NCBI GenBank assembly: GCA_003702545.1
Contig: REGK01000007.1
Location: 1-38,741 of the forward strand
DNA: 38,741 nt
Direction of reading: 5' to 3'
Origin: Candidatus Nitrosopumilus sp.
GTDB lineage: Archaea; Thermoproteota; Nitrososphaeria; Nitrososphaerales; Nitrosopumilaceae
Shown: positions 19,482 to 28,798 of the stretch, one piece after another
Position numbering within the stretch: position 1 is the first letter of the stretch
Layout: each line of letters opens with the position of its first letter
The notes under the pieces: generated by a model
The model's database searches: none
Told to the model about the DNA's origin: nothing
The model's input: the letters and a program-made list of their open reading frames with translations, nothing else
Translations under genes and position numbers: made by a program

Positions 19482-20245
19482 TCAATGGTCATTTCTTTCA
19501 AACTCTTTTCATGTTTTTTACAAAATTTCTTGTTCAATTGTGCGTCAAGCAGTTCTTTTTGCCAATGTGCATTATAAAGCCTACATTCTTTATCTTTGCA
19601 AAATGCCTCTCCTGTTTCATAATACATGATCGCTTGCAAGAGATAACTTTCTACAACTTTTGATAATCTTATATCATTAAATTCTAAAAACTCTCCTTTG
19701 AATTTCTCTTTTATTTTTTCTATGTTCTCTTTGCTAAAATTTGTCATTAATTCAAGATAGTATTCTTTAGGCTTTGCAGGTGCTTCAATTATTCCTGTAG
19801 TTGAAATTATTGCCGGATTTGTTCCAATTAATGCCCTTGCGTGATATCTAAAATCACTTTCATCAAATGTACACGTTAGTTTGTTTGTGAAAATTATGTT
19901 TAGAATATCTTGATTACTTTCAATTACAGGAATGAATTCTGAAATTATTTTTTGTAATTCAAATCCGTCATAAAGAACTCTCTCTTCATTTTGTGAATTA
20001 TCTGTATTTTCTTTTTCCATCATTATTTCTGATTCTGTTGGAATGTGTTTTGAAAATTGTTTTTTTAATTCAAAAATTCTTGTAGTCGCAATTCCTCGAA
20101 ATAATCCCTCATTTGTGTTTTCAAAAAAGTTTCTACGTATTTCCACATCTAGATGAAATGTTTCTTTAAGAAATTTCTGTATGTCGCTTATCTGAATTTC
20201 TGGAACCGTAGGTTCATCATAAATGATAATTTTACTAGTTTTCAC
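19478..20245 (-). CDS. Archaeal conserved hypothetical (possibly DUF6775-like)
   Basis: 255-aa ORF; C-terminal CKDKECRLYNAHWQKELLDAQL...FCKKH; family assignment tentative. Confidence 0.6.
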   Translation of the reverse strand: MKTSKIIIYDEPTVPEIQISDIQKFLKETFHLDVEIRRNFFENTNEGLFRGIATTRIFELKKQFSKHIPTESEIMMEKENTDNSQNEERVLYDGFELQKIISEFIPVIESNQDILNIIFTNKLTCTFDESDFRYHARALIGTNPAIISTTGIIEAPAKPKEYYLELMTNFSKENIEKIKEKFKGEFLEFNDIRLSKVVESYLLQAIMYYETGEAFCKDKECRLYNAHWQKELLDAQLNKKFCKKHEKSLKEMTID

Positions 20246-20268
20246 TAGAAAAACAATGGATTGATTGC

Positions 20269-21087
20269 TTATCTTTCTAACTCTTTGATTTTCTCAGCTG
20301 CAATCTCTGCTGCTCTCTTTCCAGAGTACAACATTGAACCAAATGTTGGTCCCATTCTTGCTAATCCGTGAGTTTCTGTGACTGACATTCCTGCTGCAAT
20401 AAGTCCTGGGTATACTTCACCTGTTTTATGAACAACATGTTCTTCACCGTCATTTACAAACATTGGTTCCATACCTTTCCATTCAGCCAAGCCTCTGTCA
20501 ACTAGTCTTTTTACTGCAACAGAATCATGTCCTGATGCATCAATGATAATTTTAGCTTCAAATGCAACTGGATCAACACAGGTAATGTTACGTGGTAATG
20601 CTGAAACTGGCATCCAGTTAACAACAATTCCTGATACTCTTCCATTCTTTAGAACCAAATCATCAAATTTTGTTAGTTGTAAGAATTTCACTCCTGCATC
20701 ACATGCACCTGCAATTAATTTTGAAACTGCGTGTGGTCCTGGTGTCAAATACAAACCGTCTTGTACTTTTTGGTATGGGACGCCTAATTCATCCCAAATT
20801 TTCTGTGCAGGTTCTCTAACTGTAACTGGATTCATCATATAACCCCCTAACCAATATCCTCCGCCTAGGTAGTTGTTTTGTTCAATAACTAAAACTTTGA
20901 AACCCAAGTTTGAAAGTTCTCTACTTGCAGTAAGTCCTGCTGGACCTGCCCCGATAATGATTACATCTGACTCTGCTCTATCAACTAGAACTTTATGAAA
21001 TTCATTTGCTATTGCTTGTGTGATTTCTACTTCACGTACGTCAGTAAATATTTTTGATGATTGTTCTGCTACAGTTGCTTCTTGCAT
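20269..21087 (-). CDS. thi4: Thiazole synthase Thi4 family
   Basis: DVIIIGAGPAGLTASREL, GGGYWLGGYMMNPV, NITCVDP, DASGHDSVAVKRL, LARMGPTFGSMLYSGKRAAE. Confidence 0.93.
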   Translation of the reverse strand: MQEATVAEQSSKIFTDVREVEITQAIANEFHKVLVDRAESDVIIIGAGPAGLTASRELSNLGFKVLVIEQNNYLGGGYWLGGYMMNPVTVREPAQKIWDELGVPYQKVQDGLYLTPGPHAVSKLIAGACDAGVKFLQLTKFDDLVLKNGRVSGIVVNWMPVSALPRNITCVDPVAFEAKIIIDASGHDSVAVKRLVDRGLAEWKGMEPMFVNDGEEHVVHKTGEVYPGLIAAGMSVTETHGLARMGPTFGSMLYSGKRAAEIAAEKIKELER

Positions 21088-21245
21088 GAAAAATTTCCTG
21101 TCTAGAACCCATTAATACTTTGCCACCTCAAAAATTAGGATATACTAATTATTTCATATCCATAGAACAAATTTTTCTTGAAAATACAGGAAATATTGCG
21201 TCAGCCTTGAAAGTTTGAGTCCTAAAACCTCCATTTCTCAAAAAT

Positions 21246-21252
21246 TTATATC
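21246..21252 (+). promoter_or_regulatory. Putative TATA element TTTATAT
   Basis: 25-31 nt upstream of TTG 21277, compatible with a leaderless transcript. Confidence 0.4.
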
Positions 21253-21276
21253 AGAACAAAAAGGAATTTTGTTGTA

Positions 21277-23085
21277 TTGACAGTATCTGATCTTAAACAA
21301 TCTTCAACTGATTCTCCTAAACACAAAATCAATTGGTCAAGAATTGAAGAGGCTGACAATTTTGCAAAAACTGTAAAATTATTCCGTCAGGGAAAATACG
21401 ACGAAGACAGTTTTAGACGATTCAGACTTCAACATGGTGCATATGGTACTAGGATGACTAATGACTATGCTATGGTTAGAATTAAACTTCCTGCAGGTGA
21501 AATTTACCCTCATCAAATTGAAAAATTGTCTCAATTAAGTGAGCAGTATTCTATTGGAAGTGCACATATCACAACCAGGGAGAGCGTTCAACTACATTGG
21601 GTAATTCTTGAAGATGTTTCAGAAATTCTTCGCAGTCTTGCTGAAGTTGGAATGACATCTAGAGAGGCTTGTGGAAATAGTGTAAGAAATGTAATGTGTA
21701 GTCCTATGACTGGTGTTTGTCCTGATGAAGAATTTGATTCAACTCCATATGCACGTGCTACTGCAAAATTCTTCTTGAGAAATCCTATGAGTCAAAACCT
21801 TCCTCGTAAATTCAAATTTACTTTCACCTGTTGTGAGAAACATGGAATGGTAAGAATTGTTGATGTTGGATTAATCCCTCAAATAAGAGAAATAGATGGA
21901 ACCACTCAAAAGGGATTCAAAATATTTCTTGGCGGTGGATTAGGAAATAGATCCTTTGTTGGACATCAATTAGAAGACTTTACTCCTGAAGAAGATTTAC
22001 TTTACACCTCAATTGCTGTAGTGAAAATCTTTGATAGATTGGGAGATAGAAAAAATCTCGCAAGAAATAGAATGCGTTATCTTGTAAACGATATGGGTTG
22101 GGAAAAATTCCAAAACCTTGTACTAAAAGAAAGAGCTGTAGTAAGAGCTACTCAATCTGTAATTACACAACTTGATGTTGATCATACTCCTGATGAAATT
22201 AAACGTCCAATCACTGTAAGCGATGAGAGTGGAAGTGGAACTCCTGATGGTTATGCGAGATGGGTTAAAACCAACACTGAAACACAAAAACAATCTGATT
22301 ACAGAACTGCATACATCACTCTTGAAGCAGGAGACATTACTTCAAGTCAATTACAAGCATTAGCTAATATTATTCGTGAATTCTCTGCAGAAGGAAAAGC
22401 TCGTGCTGGATTTGTACAAAATATTGCATTACGTTATGTTCATGAAGATGATTTGCCACGTTTGTATTCTAAACTACTTGAAGTTGGTCTTGCAAAGTCA
22501 GGTGCCCTTACAATGACTGCTCCTATTGGATGTTCTGGTACAACTTCGTGTAATTTGGCATTAACAAATTCCCATAGATTAGCTAAAGAAATTCAGAGAA
22601 AATTCTTGGAACTAAAACTTGATGAAGATGATGATCTACGTGATGCATCTATTAAGATTAGTGGATGTCCAAACTCTTGTGGACAACACGGAATTGCAAC
22701 AATTGGATTCTTTGGAGGTGGTGCACGTGTTGGAAAAGACATGTATGCAAATTATCAGATGTTGTTAGGTGGTCGTTCTGATGGTGATGCAATGCTGGGA
22801 CAAATCTGTCACAGAATTCCTGCTAAAAGAGTAATTCCTGTAATTTTGAAAATTATAGAGTTGTTTAAAGAACACAAGAAACCCGATGATACTCTAAAGT
22901 CTTGGATTCATAGAGTTGCAACAAACACAGAAGATTCTGAAATTAAAACTCTTAATGATCTCAAAAAAGCAATTGACCCATTAACAATTCCTCCAACAAA
23001 AGAAGAGGATCCTGATTTCTATCTTGATTATGGCAGTGACACTAGTTACCATACTAAAACTGGAAAAGGTGAGTGTGCTGCTTGA
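21277..23085 (+). CDS. Ferredoxin-type nitrite/sulfite reductase (siroheme/4Fe-4S)
   Basis: 602 aa; CSGTTSC...GCPNSCGQH cluster/siroheme ligands, two ferrodoxin-like halves (ITTRESVQLHW). Confidence 0.93.
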   Translation: MTVSDLKQSSTDSPKHKINWSRIEEADNFAKTVKLFRQGKYDEDSFRRFRLQHGAYGTRMTNDYAMVRIKLPAGEIYPHQIEKLSQLSEQYSIGSAHITTRESVQLHWVILEDVSEILRSLAEVGMTSREACGNSVRNVMCSPMTGVCPDEEFDSTPYARATAKFFLRNPMSQNLPRKFKFTFTCCEKHGMVRIVDVGLIPQIREIDGTTQKGFKIFLGGGLGNRSFVGHQLEDFTPEEDLLYTSIAVVKIFDRLGDRKNLARNRMRYLVNDMGWEKFQNLVLKERAVVRATQSVITQLDVDHTPDEIKRPITVSDESGSGTPDGYARWVKTNTETQKQSDYRTAYITLEAGDITSSQLQALANIIREFSAEGKARAGFVQNIALRYVHEDDLPRLYSKLLEVGLAKSGALTMTAPIGCSGTTSCNLALTNSHRLAKEIQRKFLELKLDEDDDLRDASIKISGCPNSCGQHGIATIGFFGGGARVGKDMYANYQMLLGGRSDGDAMLGQICHRIPAKRVIPVILKIIELFKEHKKPDDTLKSWIHRVATNTEDSEIKTLNDLKKAIDPLTIPPTKEEDPDFYLDYGSDTSYHTKTGKGECAA

Positions 23086-23879
23086 CCGAATATGGTAACA
23101 TTACAACGGATGTAGACTCTTTACGTTCAGAAATACGAGACAAAAGTGTTAGAGTAATTGATGTTAGACGAGAAGATGATTACAAAAAAGATCATATTTC
23201 TACTGCAGTAAATCTACCTTTGGCAAATCTTTTGTCTGATGATAGCCCTGAACGTGTTGTAAAACTAGTAAACTCAATGGGAATTGATGATGAAACTCGT
23301 GTTGTAGTTTATGATGATACCTTTGGTGCATTAGCCTCTAGAGTTGCATGGACTTTGGAATATCTTGGACACTCTGATGTAAGTTTACTTGAAACTACTT
23401 ACAGTAACTGGAAATCACTTGGTTTGGAAAGTGATTCACAAACTCCTGATATTCAAAGTAAGGAACATTCGATGAATTTACAATCTAATATTTTGGCTAC
23501 TTCTGATTATTTGGAATCTGCAAAAGAACGTGATGATGTTATTCTAATTGATAATAGAGAGAGATTAAACTTCCTTGAACAACACATTCCTGGTGCAATC
23601 AGTCTTCCATACAGAACGCTTGCATCAAATGACAAAATTTTACGTCCAAAAGAGGACATGAAACGTTTGCTTGACAATCGTGGTGTTTCTGGAGATACTG
23701 AAATTATCACCTATTGTGGTAGTGTGGGTACCCTTTCTGGATTGGCATATTATGCACTCAAAACTGCAGGATTGCCAAACGCAAAACTGTACGTTCGCTC
23801 TTTCAAAGAATGGAAGAATCTACAAAAACCAACTGCAAAACAAGAAGATGCAAACTATTGGGATCTTTCTGCTGAATAA
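23073..23879 (+). CDS. Tandem rhodanese thiosulfate/3-mercaptopyruvate sulfurtransferase (likely start TTG 23082)
   Basis: Two rhodanese domains; Cys loop ITYCGSVGT only in the second; TTG 23082 gives a TTGA overlap with the upstream stop. Confidence 0.9.
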   Translation: MCCLTEYGNITTDVDSLRSEIRDKSVRVIDVRREDDYKKDHISTAVNLPLANLLSDDSPERVVKLVNSMGIDDETRVVVYDDTFGALASRVAWTLEYLGHSDVSLLETTYSNWKSLGLESDSQTPDIQSKEHSMNLQSNILATSDYLESAKERDDVILIDNRERLNFLEQHIPGAISLPYRTLASNDKILRPKEDMKRLLDNRGVSGDTEIITYCGSVGTLSGLAYYALKTAGLPNAKLYVRSFKEWKNLQKPTAKQEDANYWDLSAE

Positions 23880-25025
23880 TTAAGAAATTTCGCTTCTGAG
23901 TTTTTTAGTAATTGTAACTTCTACGTTGTTAAACAGGACTAACATTTTTTCTTTATTTTCTGCAATGTAGTCATCTCCTCTATCTTTTAATCTGATTTTC
24001 CACAATCTGATCTCTCTGTGCTCATCAAAGAAGTTCTCAATCATTGGTTCTCCTGATTTTTTAGGATCTACAAACTCATCAAATATTTCAATTGCTCTTT
24101 CTGCATCCTCTTCTTCAATTGCTTCTTTTGCATCTTGAATTGCTTGACTTAATTCTTTTAGATTCTTTACAGGCTTTGGTAATTTCTTTCTTGTAATTCC
24201 AAACAAACCTTTCTTCTCCTTGCCCATTTTTTCTGCAACATTTGCTGCAAGGTCGTATACTGGAATTTTACTCAAACCATCTCTCTTTTCATTTTGGATA
24301 ATCAATCCCTTATCCATTAATTTTCTTAATGCATCTTCTGCATCTTTTTTATCTAGAAATGTTGTCCAAACAATTGAACCAATTGTGTGATAGCCTTGTC
24401 TGACTGATTCTAAAACTACCACTTCCTCAATTCTTTTGAACCCTTCTTCAATTCTAACATTAACAAAATCTTTATCTCTGATTGACTTTCTTGCGTTCTT
24501 TACATCAATTTCGATTGAGCGCTTCAATGATTCTAATGATTCTGGAACTTGATTCAGTAATGACAAGAAACATGCTTTGTTGTACCAAGCCATACCGTAT
24601 GTTGGATCAGTTTCAATTGCCTTCTCAACTGAATCAAGAGCTTTAGAATAATTTTTTTGTTCATAATGTACTAATCCTTTTAGATTCCAAGCTTCAGGAT
24701 TTGTAACATCAATATCTAAAATTTTATCGTAAACTCTCAGTGCTTCGTGATAATCATCAAGATGGAATCGTGCATATCCTAATTTCAATAATGTCTCAAC
24801 GTTGTCTGGGTCAATTCTTAGTGCTTGTTCAAAAACTGTGATGGCCTCTTCAAGTTTTTCATCTGCCATCAGATTAACTCCTTTCTTGAATAATTTCTTG
24901 CGATTGTAATCTACATCTACTAGTGCCGTCTCGTTAGACTTTTTTTCTACTTGAGGCACTTTTTCCTCTTCTTTTTCCTTTGATTTTTTTCCGAAAGGTT
25001 TCTTCACTAGCCCAAAATGCCACAT
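23880..25025 (-). CDS. Tetratricopeptide repeat protein
   Basis: TPR units (AITVFEQALRIDPDNVETLLKLGYARFHLDDYHEALRVYDKIL...). Confidence 0.9.
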   Translation of the reverse strand: MWHFGLVKKPFGKKSKEKEEEKVPQVEKKSNETALVDVDYNRKKLFKKGVNLMADEKLEEAITVFEQALRIDPDNVETLLKLGYARFHLDDYHEALRVYDKILDIDVTNPEAWNLKGLVHYEQKNYSKALDSVEKAIETDPTYGMAWYNKACFLSLLNQVPESLESLKRSIEIDVKNARKSIRDKDFVNVRIEEGFKRIEEVVVLESVRQGYHTIGSIVWTTFLDKKDAEDALRKLMDKGLIIQNEKRDGLSKIPVYDLAANVAEKMGKEKKGLFGITRKKLPKPVKNLKELSQAIQDAKEAIEEEDAERAIEIFDEFVDPKKSGEPMIENFFDEHREIRLWKIRLKDRGDDYIAENKEKMLVLFNNVEVTITKKLRSEIS

Positions 25026-25107
25026 TATCTAGATAAATACTATCCTCCATGAGCCTGAAAAATTATTTAATTCCGAACCTAATCAGGCGATCTAAATACA
25101 GAAATAC

Positions 25108-26943
25108 TTGAAATATAAACAATCGAATGTGTCATCTTCATCAAAATTACAAATCCAAGGTCAGGCACCGTTCAAGCAATCAGGTGTGTATGAGGCCCAA
25201 ATTGCAATAATTGGTAGCAGACCTTCTGATGAACAAATTAAATCTAAACAATTTACCTCATTATGGCGAGGGAATTTCCATCTAAGAGTTAAAGATGGTG
25301 TGTTTTCTGAAACAATTGGTTCTCCTGAAAACCCAATTCCTTCATCTGTGTTGGAATTAGAGACAATTTGGATAGTAGTAACTGATCTATTTTCATCACT
25401 TCATTCTGTATTTGATGTTCCATTATCAAAACCAAAAACTACGTCTTCAAAAAATACAACTGAAACAAAACCGTCTGAAACAAAATCCACTAATGAAACA
25501 AAACCAACCCCTGAAACTACAAAACAAAAACGTTCAATCAAATCAATTCAAGGTCCACCTGGTGTACAAGGAGCTCCTGGCGATAAGGGTCCACCTGGTG
25601 TACAAGGAGCTCCTGGCGATAAGGGTTCACCTGGTCCCCAAGGTACTGAAGGTGACAAAGGTCCACAAGGTCCACCTGGACAAATAGGTCCAGTAGGTGA
25701 CAAAGGTCCTGAGGGCCCACAAGGTCCACCCGGTGATAAAGGCCCGACTGGAGATAAAGGCCCGACTGGAGATAAAGGGATTGCTGGCGATAAGGGATTA
25801 ACTGGAGATAAAGGAATTACTGGAGATAAAGGTGACAAAGGTGACAAAGGAATTCCAGGCCCACCTGGAGAAAAAGGTGACAAAGGTGCAACTGGCCCTA
25901 TTGGAGAAAAAGGTCCAACCGGATTAAAAGGTCCAACAGGTCCAACCGGAGAAAAAGGTCCAACTGGCCCACCCGGTGATAAAGGATTAACCGGATTAAG
26001 AGGCTCTCCTGGAGAAAAAGGAGAAAAAGGTCCAACTGGCCCACCCGGTGATAAAGGATTAACTGGCCCTATTGGAACTACCGGAGAAAAAGGTCCAACC
26101 GGACAAGCAGGTGTTCAAGGTGAAAAAGGAATTCAAGGTGCAACTGGCCCTATTGGAGAAAAAGGTCCACAAGGTCCACCTGGAGAAAAAGGTCCACAAG
26201 GTCCAACCGGAGAAAAAGGTCCAACCGGCACACTTGGTGACAAAGGTCCAATCGGACCTCAAGGCCCTATTGGAGCAAAAGGATTAACAGGCCCAACAGG
26301 TCCACCCGGAGAAAAAGGTCCAATCGGACCTCAAGGCCCTATTGGAGCAAAAGGATTAACAGGTTCACAAGGCCCACTTGGTGACAAAGGTCCAATCGGC
26401 CCACCAGGCCCTATTGGAGAAAAAGGTCCTAAAGGAACTGAAGGCCCTATTGGAGAAAAAGGTCCACAAGGTCCACAAGGTCCAGCCGGTTCAAAAGGTC
26501 TAACTGGAGTTCCAGGTCCACAAGGAGAAAAAGGAGAAAAAGGCCCACTCGGTCAACAAGGAGCAAAAGGACAAACAGGTCCAACAGGTCCACCCGGTGA
26601 TAAGGGTCCACAAGGTCCACAAGGCTCTCAAGGAGAACGAGGAATGACCGGTCCACCCGGAGAAAAAGGTCCACAAGGTCCACAAGGAATTCAAGGCCCA
26701 CAAGGAGAACGCGGTCCAACAGGCCCTATTGGTTCTATTGGTGAAGCTGGTCCTCGTGGTGAACAAGGTCCATTGGGTCCTGCAGGTCCAAGAGGCCCAC
26801 CAGGTCCACCCGGAGAAAAAGGTCCTGCAGGTGGAATGTCTTCTGAACAAAAAGCATTATTCAAAGAATTACTAGAGACACTGACAGAGAAAAATGTCAT
26901 TAGTACTGAAGAACAAATCAAACTAATGAGTTATCTTTACTAA
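25108..26943 (+). CDS. Collagen-like Gly-X-Y repeat protein with N-terminal globular domain
   Basis: Uninterrupted G-X-Y from 25552 to about 26829 (about 142 triplets, GDKGP/GEKGP rich); no evident signal peptide; alternative GTG start 25129. Confidence 0.93.
   Translation: MKYKQSNVSSSSKLQIQGQAPFKQSGVYEAQIAIIGSRPSDEQIKSKQFTSLWRGNFHLRVKDGVFSETIGSPENPIPSSVLELETIWIVVTDLFSSLHSVFDVPLSKPKTTSSKNTTETKPSETKSTNETKPTPETTKQKRSIKSIQGPPGVQGAPGDKGPPGVQGAPGDKGSPGPQGTEGDKGPQGPPGQIGPVGDKGPEGPQGPPGDKGPTGDKGPTGDKGIAGDKGLTGDKGITGDKGDKGDKGIPGPPGEKGDKGATGPIGEKGPTGLKGPTGPTGEKGPTGPPGDKGLTGLRGSPGEKGEKGPTGPPGDKGLTGPIGTTGEKGPTGQAGVQGEKGIQGATGPIGEKGPQGPPGEKGPQGPTGEKGPTGTLGDKGPIGPQGPIGAKGLTGPTGPPGEKGPIGPQGPIGAKGLTGSQGPLGDKGPIGPPGPIGEKGPKGTEGPIGEKGPQGPQGPAGSKGLTGVPGPQGEKGEKGPLGQQGAKGQTGPTGPPGDKGPQGPQGSQGERGMTGPPGEKGPQGPQGIQGPQGERGPTGPIGSIGEAGPRGEQGPLGPAGPRGPPGPPGEKGPAGGMSSEQKALFKELLETLTEKNVISTEEQIKLMSYLY
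25552..25623 (+). repeat. Perfect tandem duplication of a 36-bp collagen unit
   Basis: GGTCCACCTGGTGTACAAGGAGCTCCTGGCGATAAG at 25552-25587 and 25588-25623. Confidence 0.95.
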
Positions 26944-27076
26944 TTTTCTAAAAATAACGTTTCATTTTTTACAAATTATTTTTCTAATTGATTTTTTTTG
27001 AATAGTTTTCACTAATTGTTTTTAGAAAAATGGAAAACAATTCGCCTTTCTGACGATTGTTAATGTGTTGACGAAT

Positions 27077-27376
27077 TTATCTTCGTCTTTTTGCTGCTGC
27101 TTTTCTCTTTGGAGCTGCTTTTTTAGCTGCAGTCTTTCTTTTTGCTGCTGCTTTTCTCTTTGGAGCTGCTTTGCGTTTTGCTGCTGCTTTTCTCTTTGGA
27201 GCTGCTTTTTTAGCTGCAGTCTTTCTTTTTGCTGCCTTTCTCTTTGGAGCTGCTTTTTTAGCTGCAGTCTTTCTTTTTGCTGCTGCTTTTCTCTTTGGAG
27301 CTGCTTTGCGTTTTGCTGCTGCTTTTCTCTTTGGAGCTGCTTTTCTCTTTGGAGCGGCTTTTCGTTTAGCTGCCAT
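27077..27376 (-). CDS. Histone H1-like Lys/Ala/Arg repeat protein
   Basis: 99 aa, MAAKRKAAPKRKAAPKRKAAAKRK...: PKRKAA/KRKTAAKKAA repeats. Confidence 0.75.
   Translation of the reverse strand: MAAKRKAAPKRKAAPKRKAAAKRKAAPKRKAAAKRKTAAKKAAPKRKAAKRKTAAKKAAPKRKAAAKRKAAPKRKAAAKRKTAAKKAAPKRKAAAKRRR
27077..27376. repeat. Low-complexity tandem repeats (gctgctttt/ctctttgga units)
   Basis: Repeated blocks GCTGCTGCTTTTCTCTTTGGAGCTGCTTTTTTAGCTGCAGTCTTTCTTTTT. Confidence 0.85.
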
Positions 27377-27492
27377 GTTTTGATCGACATTTTCATTCTT
27401 TTTCAGTGGTTAAACTAAAGAAATTTACACAAAGTGATTACAATTTGTCAAGTAATTTTTTTCCAAAAAAATAATACTTGATCGTAAAAATT

Positions 27493-27669
27493 TCAATAAA
27501 CACCTTCAGCTGAGGGTCTTCTTCCCTGTAACCAACTTGTTTTTTGACAAATTGTACATTTGTATTTCCTTCTACGCTTGTATGTTGCCATTTCTGGTAA
27601 GAAAATTAGTTCTTGTTTTGTTTTTGACATGCAAAATTTGCACCAACGATGTTCAAACTCTTGATCCAT
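27493..27669 (-). CDS. 58-aa zinc-ribbon-like protein (absent from ORF track)
   Basis: MDQEFEHRWCKFCMSKTKQELIFLPEMATYKRRRKYKCTICQKTSWLQGRRPSAEGVY; two CxxC knuckles. Confidence 0.75.
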   Translation of the reverse strand: MDQEFEHRWCKFCMSKTKQELIFLPEMATYKRRRKYKCTICQKTSWLQGRRPSAEGVY

Positions 27670-27686
27670 GTTACTCTTTTTTTAAA

Positions 27687-28796
27687 TTATGTTCCTCGTG
27701 TTTTGATAATTGTTAACACATCCTCATCTTGTAAAATATGACTCAATCCTACTCTTTGTCCTCCAAACTTTACGCTTTTTCCCCAAACCATTCCGTATCT
27801 AAATTCCCTTTTCATTCTTCGGTGTAGCTTGTTACAAATATCTTCAACAGTATCTCCTTCTCTTGCAATCAATGGTTCTTTGAAATCTGTTTCTCCGCCT
27901 TTTGGTCTCATGTATATTCTGATGAATTTTAATTTCTCGTAAATTTTTTCTTGTAATATTTCTATATTGATGTCTGAGTTTGCGGAGACCTCAATTACAT
28001 CTGATTTTATTTTTGTTTTCAAGTCTTCTAAAAATTGCTTGTCAACTAAATCAATTTTGTTCAAAACTGTAAGTGCTTTTGAATAACTAATGTTTCCTGC
28101 AATATGATCTGATAGTTGTTCTGATGTGATGTCTTCCCTAACTACTACTCTAGCACTAACAATTCCGTAAAGGTGTAAAATGTCTTTCAAGTGTTTTTCT
28201 GTAATTTTTGTAAGTTTGACTTGTTGAGCAATTGCAATTCCTCCCATGGCTGCTTTCTCAATTGTTATGTTTGGGGGCAATTGATTTAATCTAATTCCAA
28301 TATTTCCTAATTCGTTAACTAGAACATCTTCATGATATGGCTGAAATACATCTAAAACCAATAATACTAGGTCTGCAGTTCTTGCCACTGATAGGATTCT
28401 TTTTCCTAATCCTTTTCCTGTAGATGCCCCTTTGATGATTCCTGGTAAATCAAGAACCTGAATTTTTGCCCCTCTGTATTCCATCATTCCTGGAACAACG
28501 GTCAATGTTGTGAATTGAAAAGCACCAACTGCAGATTTTGCCCCCGTTAATTTGTTAAGTAATGTTGATTTTCCTACACTTGGCAATCCGATAAACACAA
28601 CTGTTGCATCACCTGTCCTTCTAACATCAAATCCATCTGATTTCATTCCAGATTTTTTAACCGCATTATCTTCTTGTTCTCGTTTTAATTTTGCAATTTT
28701 TGCTTTTAGTAATCCTAGATGATGCTCTGTAGCTTTGTTAATCTGCGTTCTTGCCATTTCATCTTGAATGGCTTTAATTTTTTCAGGAATTCCCAA
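27687..28796 (-). CDS. DRG/Rbg-type GTPase with C-terminal TGS domain
   Basis: GLPSVGKSTLLNKLTGAKSAVGAFQFTTLTVVPGMMEYRGAKIQVLDLPGI; TGS tail. Confidence 0.93.
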   Translation of the reverse strand: MGIPEKIKAIQDEMARTQINKATEHHLGLLKAKIAKLKREQEDNAVKKSGMKSDGFDVRRTGDATVVFIGLPSVGKSTLLNKLTGAKSAVGAFQFTTLTVVPGMMEYRGAKIQVLDLPGIIKGASTGKGLGKRILSVARTADLVLLVLDVFQPYHEDVLVNELGNIGIRLNQLPPNITIEKAAMGGIAIAQQVKLTKITEKHLKDILHLYGIVSARVVVREDITSEQLSDHIAGNISYSKALTVLNKIDLVDKQFLEDLKTKIKSDVIEVSANSDINIEILQEKIYEKLKFIRIYMRPKGGETDFKEPLIAREGDTVEDICNKLHRRMKREFRYGMVWGKSVKFGGQRVGLSHILQDEDVLTIIKTRGT

Positions 28797-28798
28797 TA

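Noticed and set aside
25552-26829. CRISPR-like regular repeats
   Set aside because: Periodicity is 9 bp multiples in frame with Gly-X-Y; no constant repeat/unique spacer architecture
25538-26921. Several antisense/alternate-frame ORFs inside the collagen gene (Pro/Ser-, Leu/Asp- or Trp/Thr-rich)
   Set aside because: They are frame shadows of the Gly-X-Y repeat; the composition is fully explained by the sense codons
27022-27418. ORFs overlapping the H1-like gene (27022..27396 -, 27065..27418 +, 27171..27383 +)
   Set aside because: Low-complexity shadows; the 27077..27376 minus frame starts with ATG and has the coherent KRKAA composition. The choice of frame is a judgement
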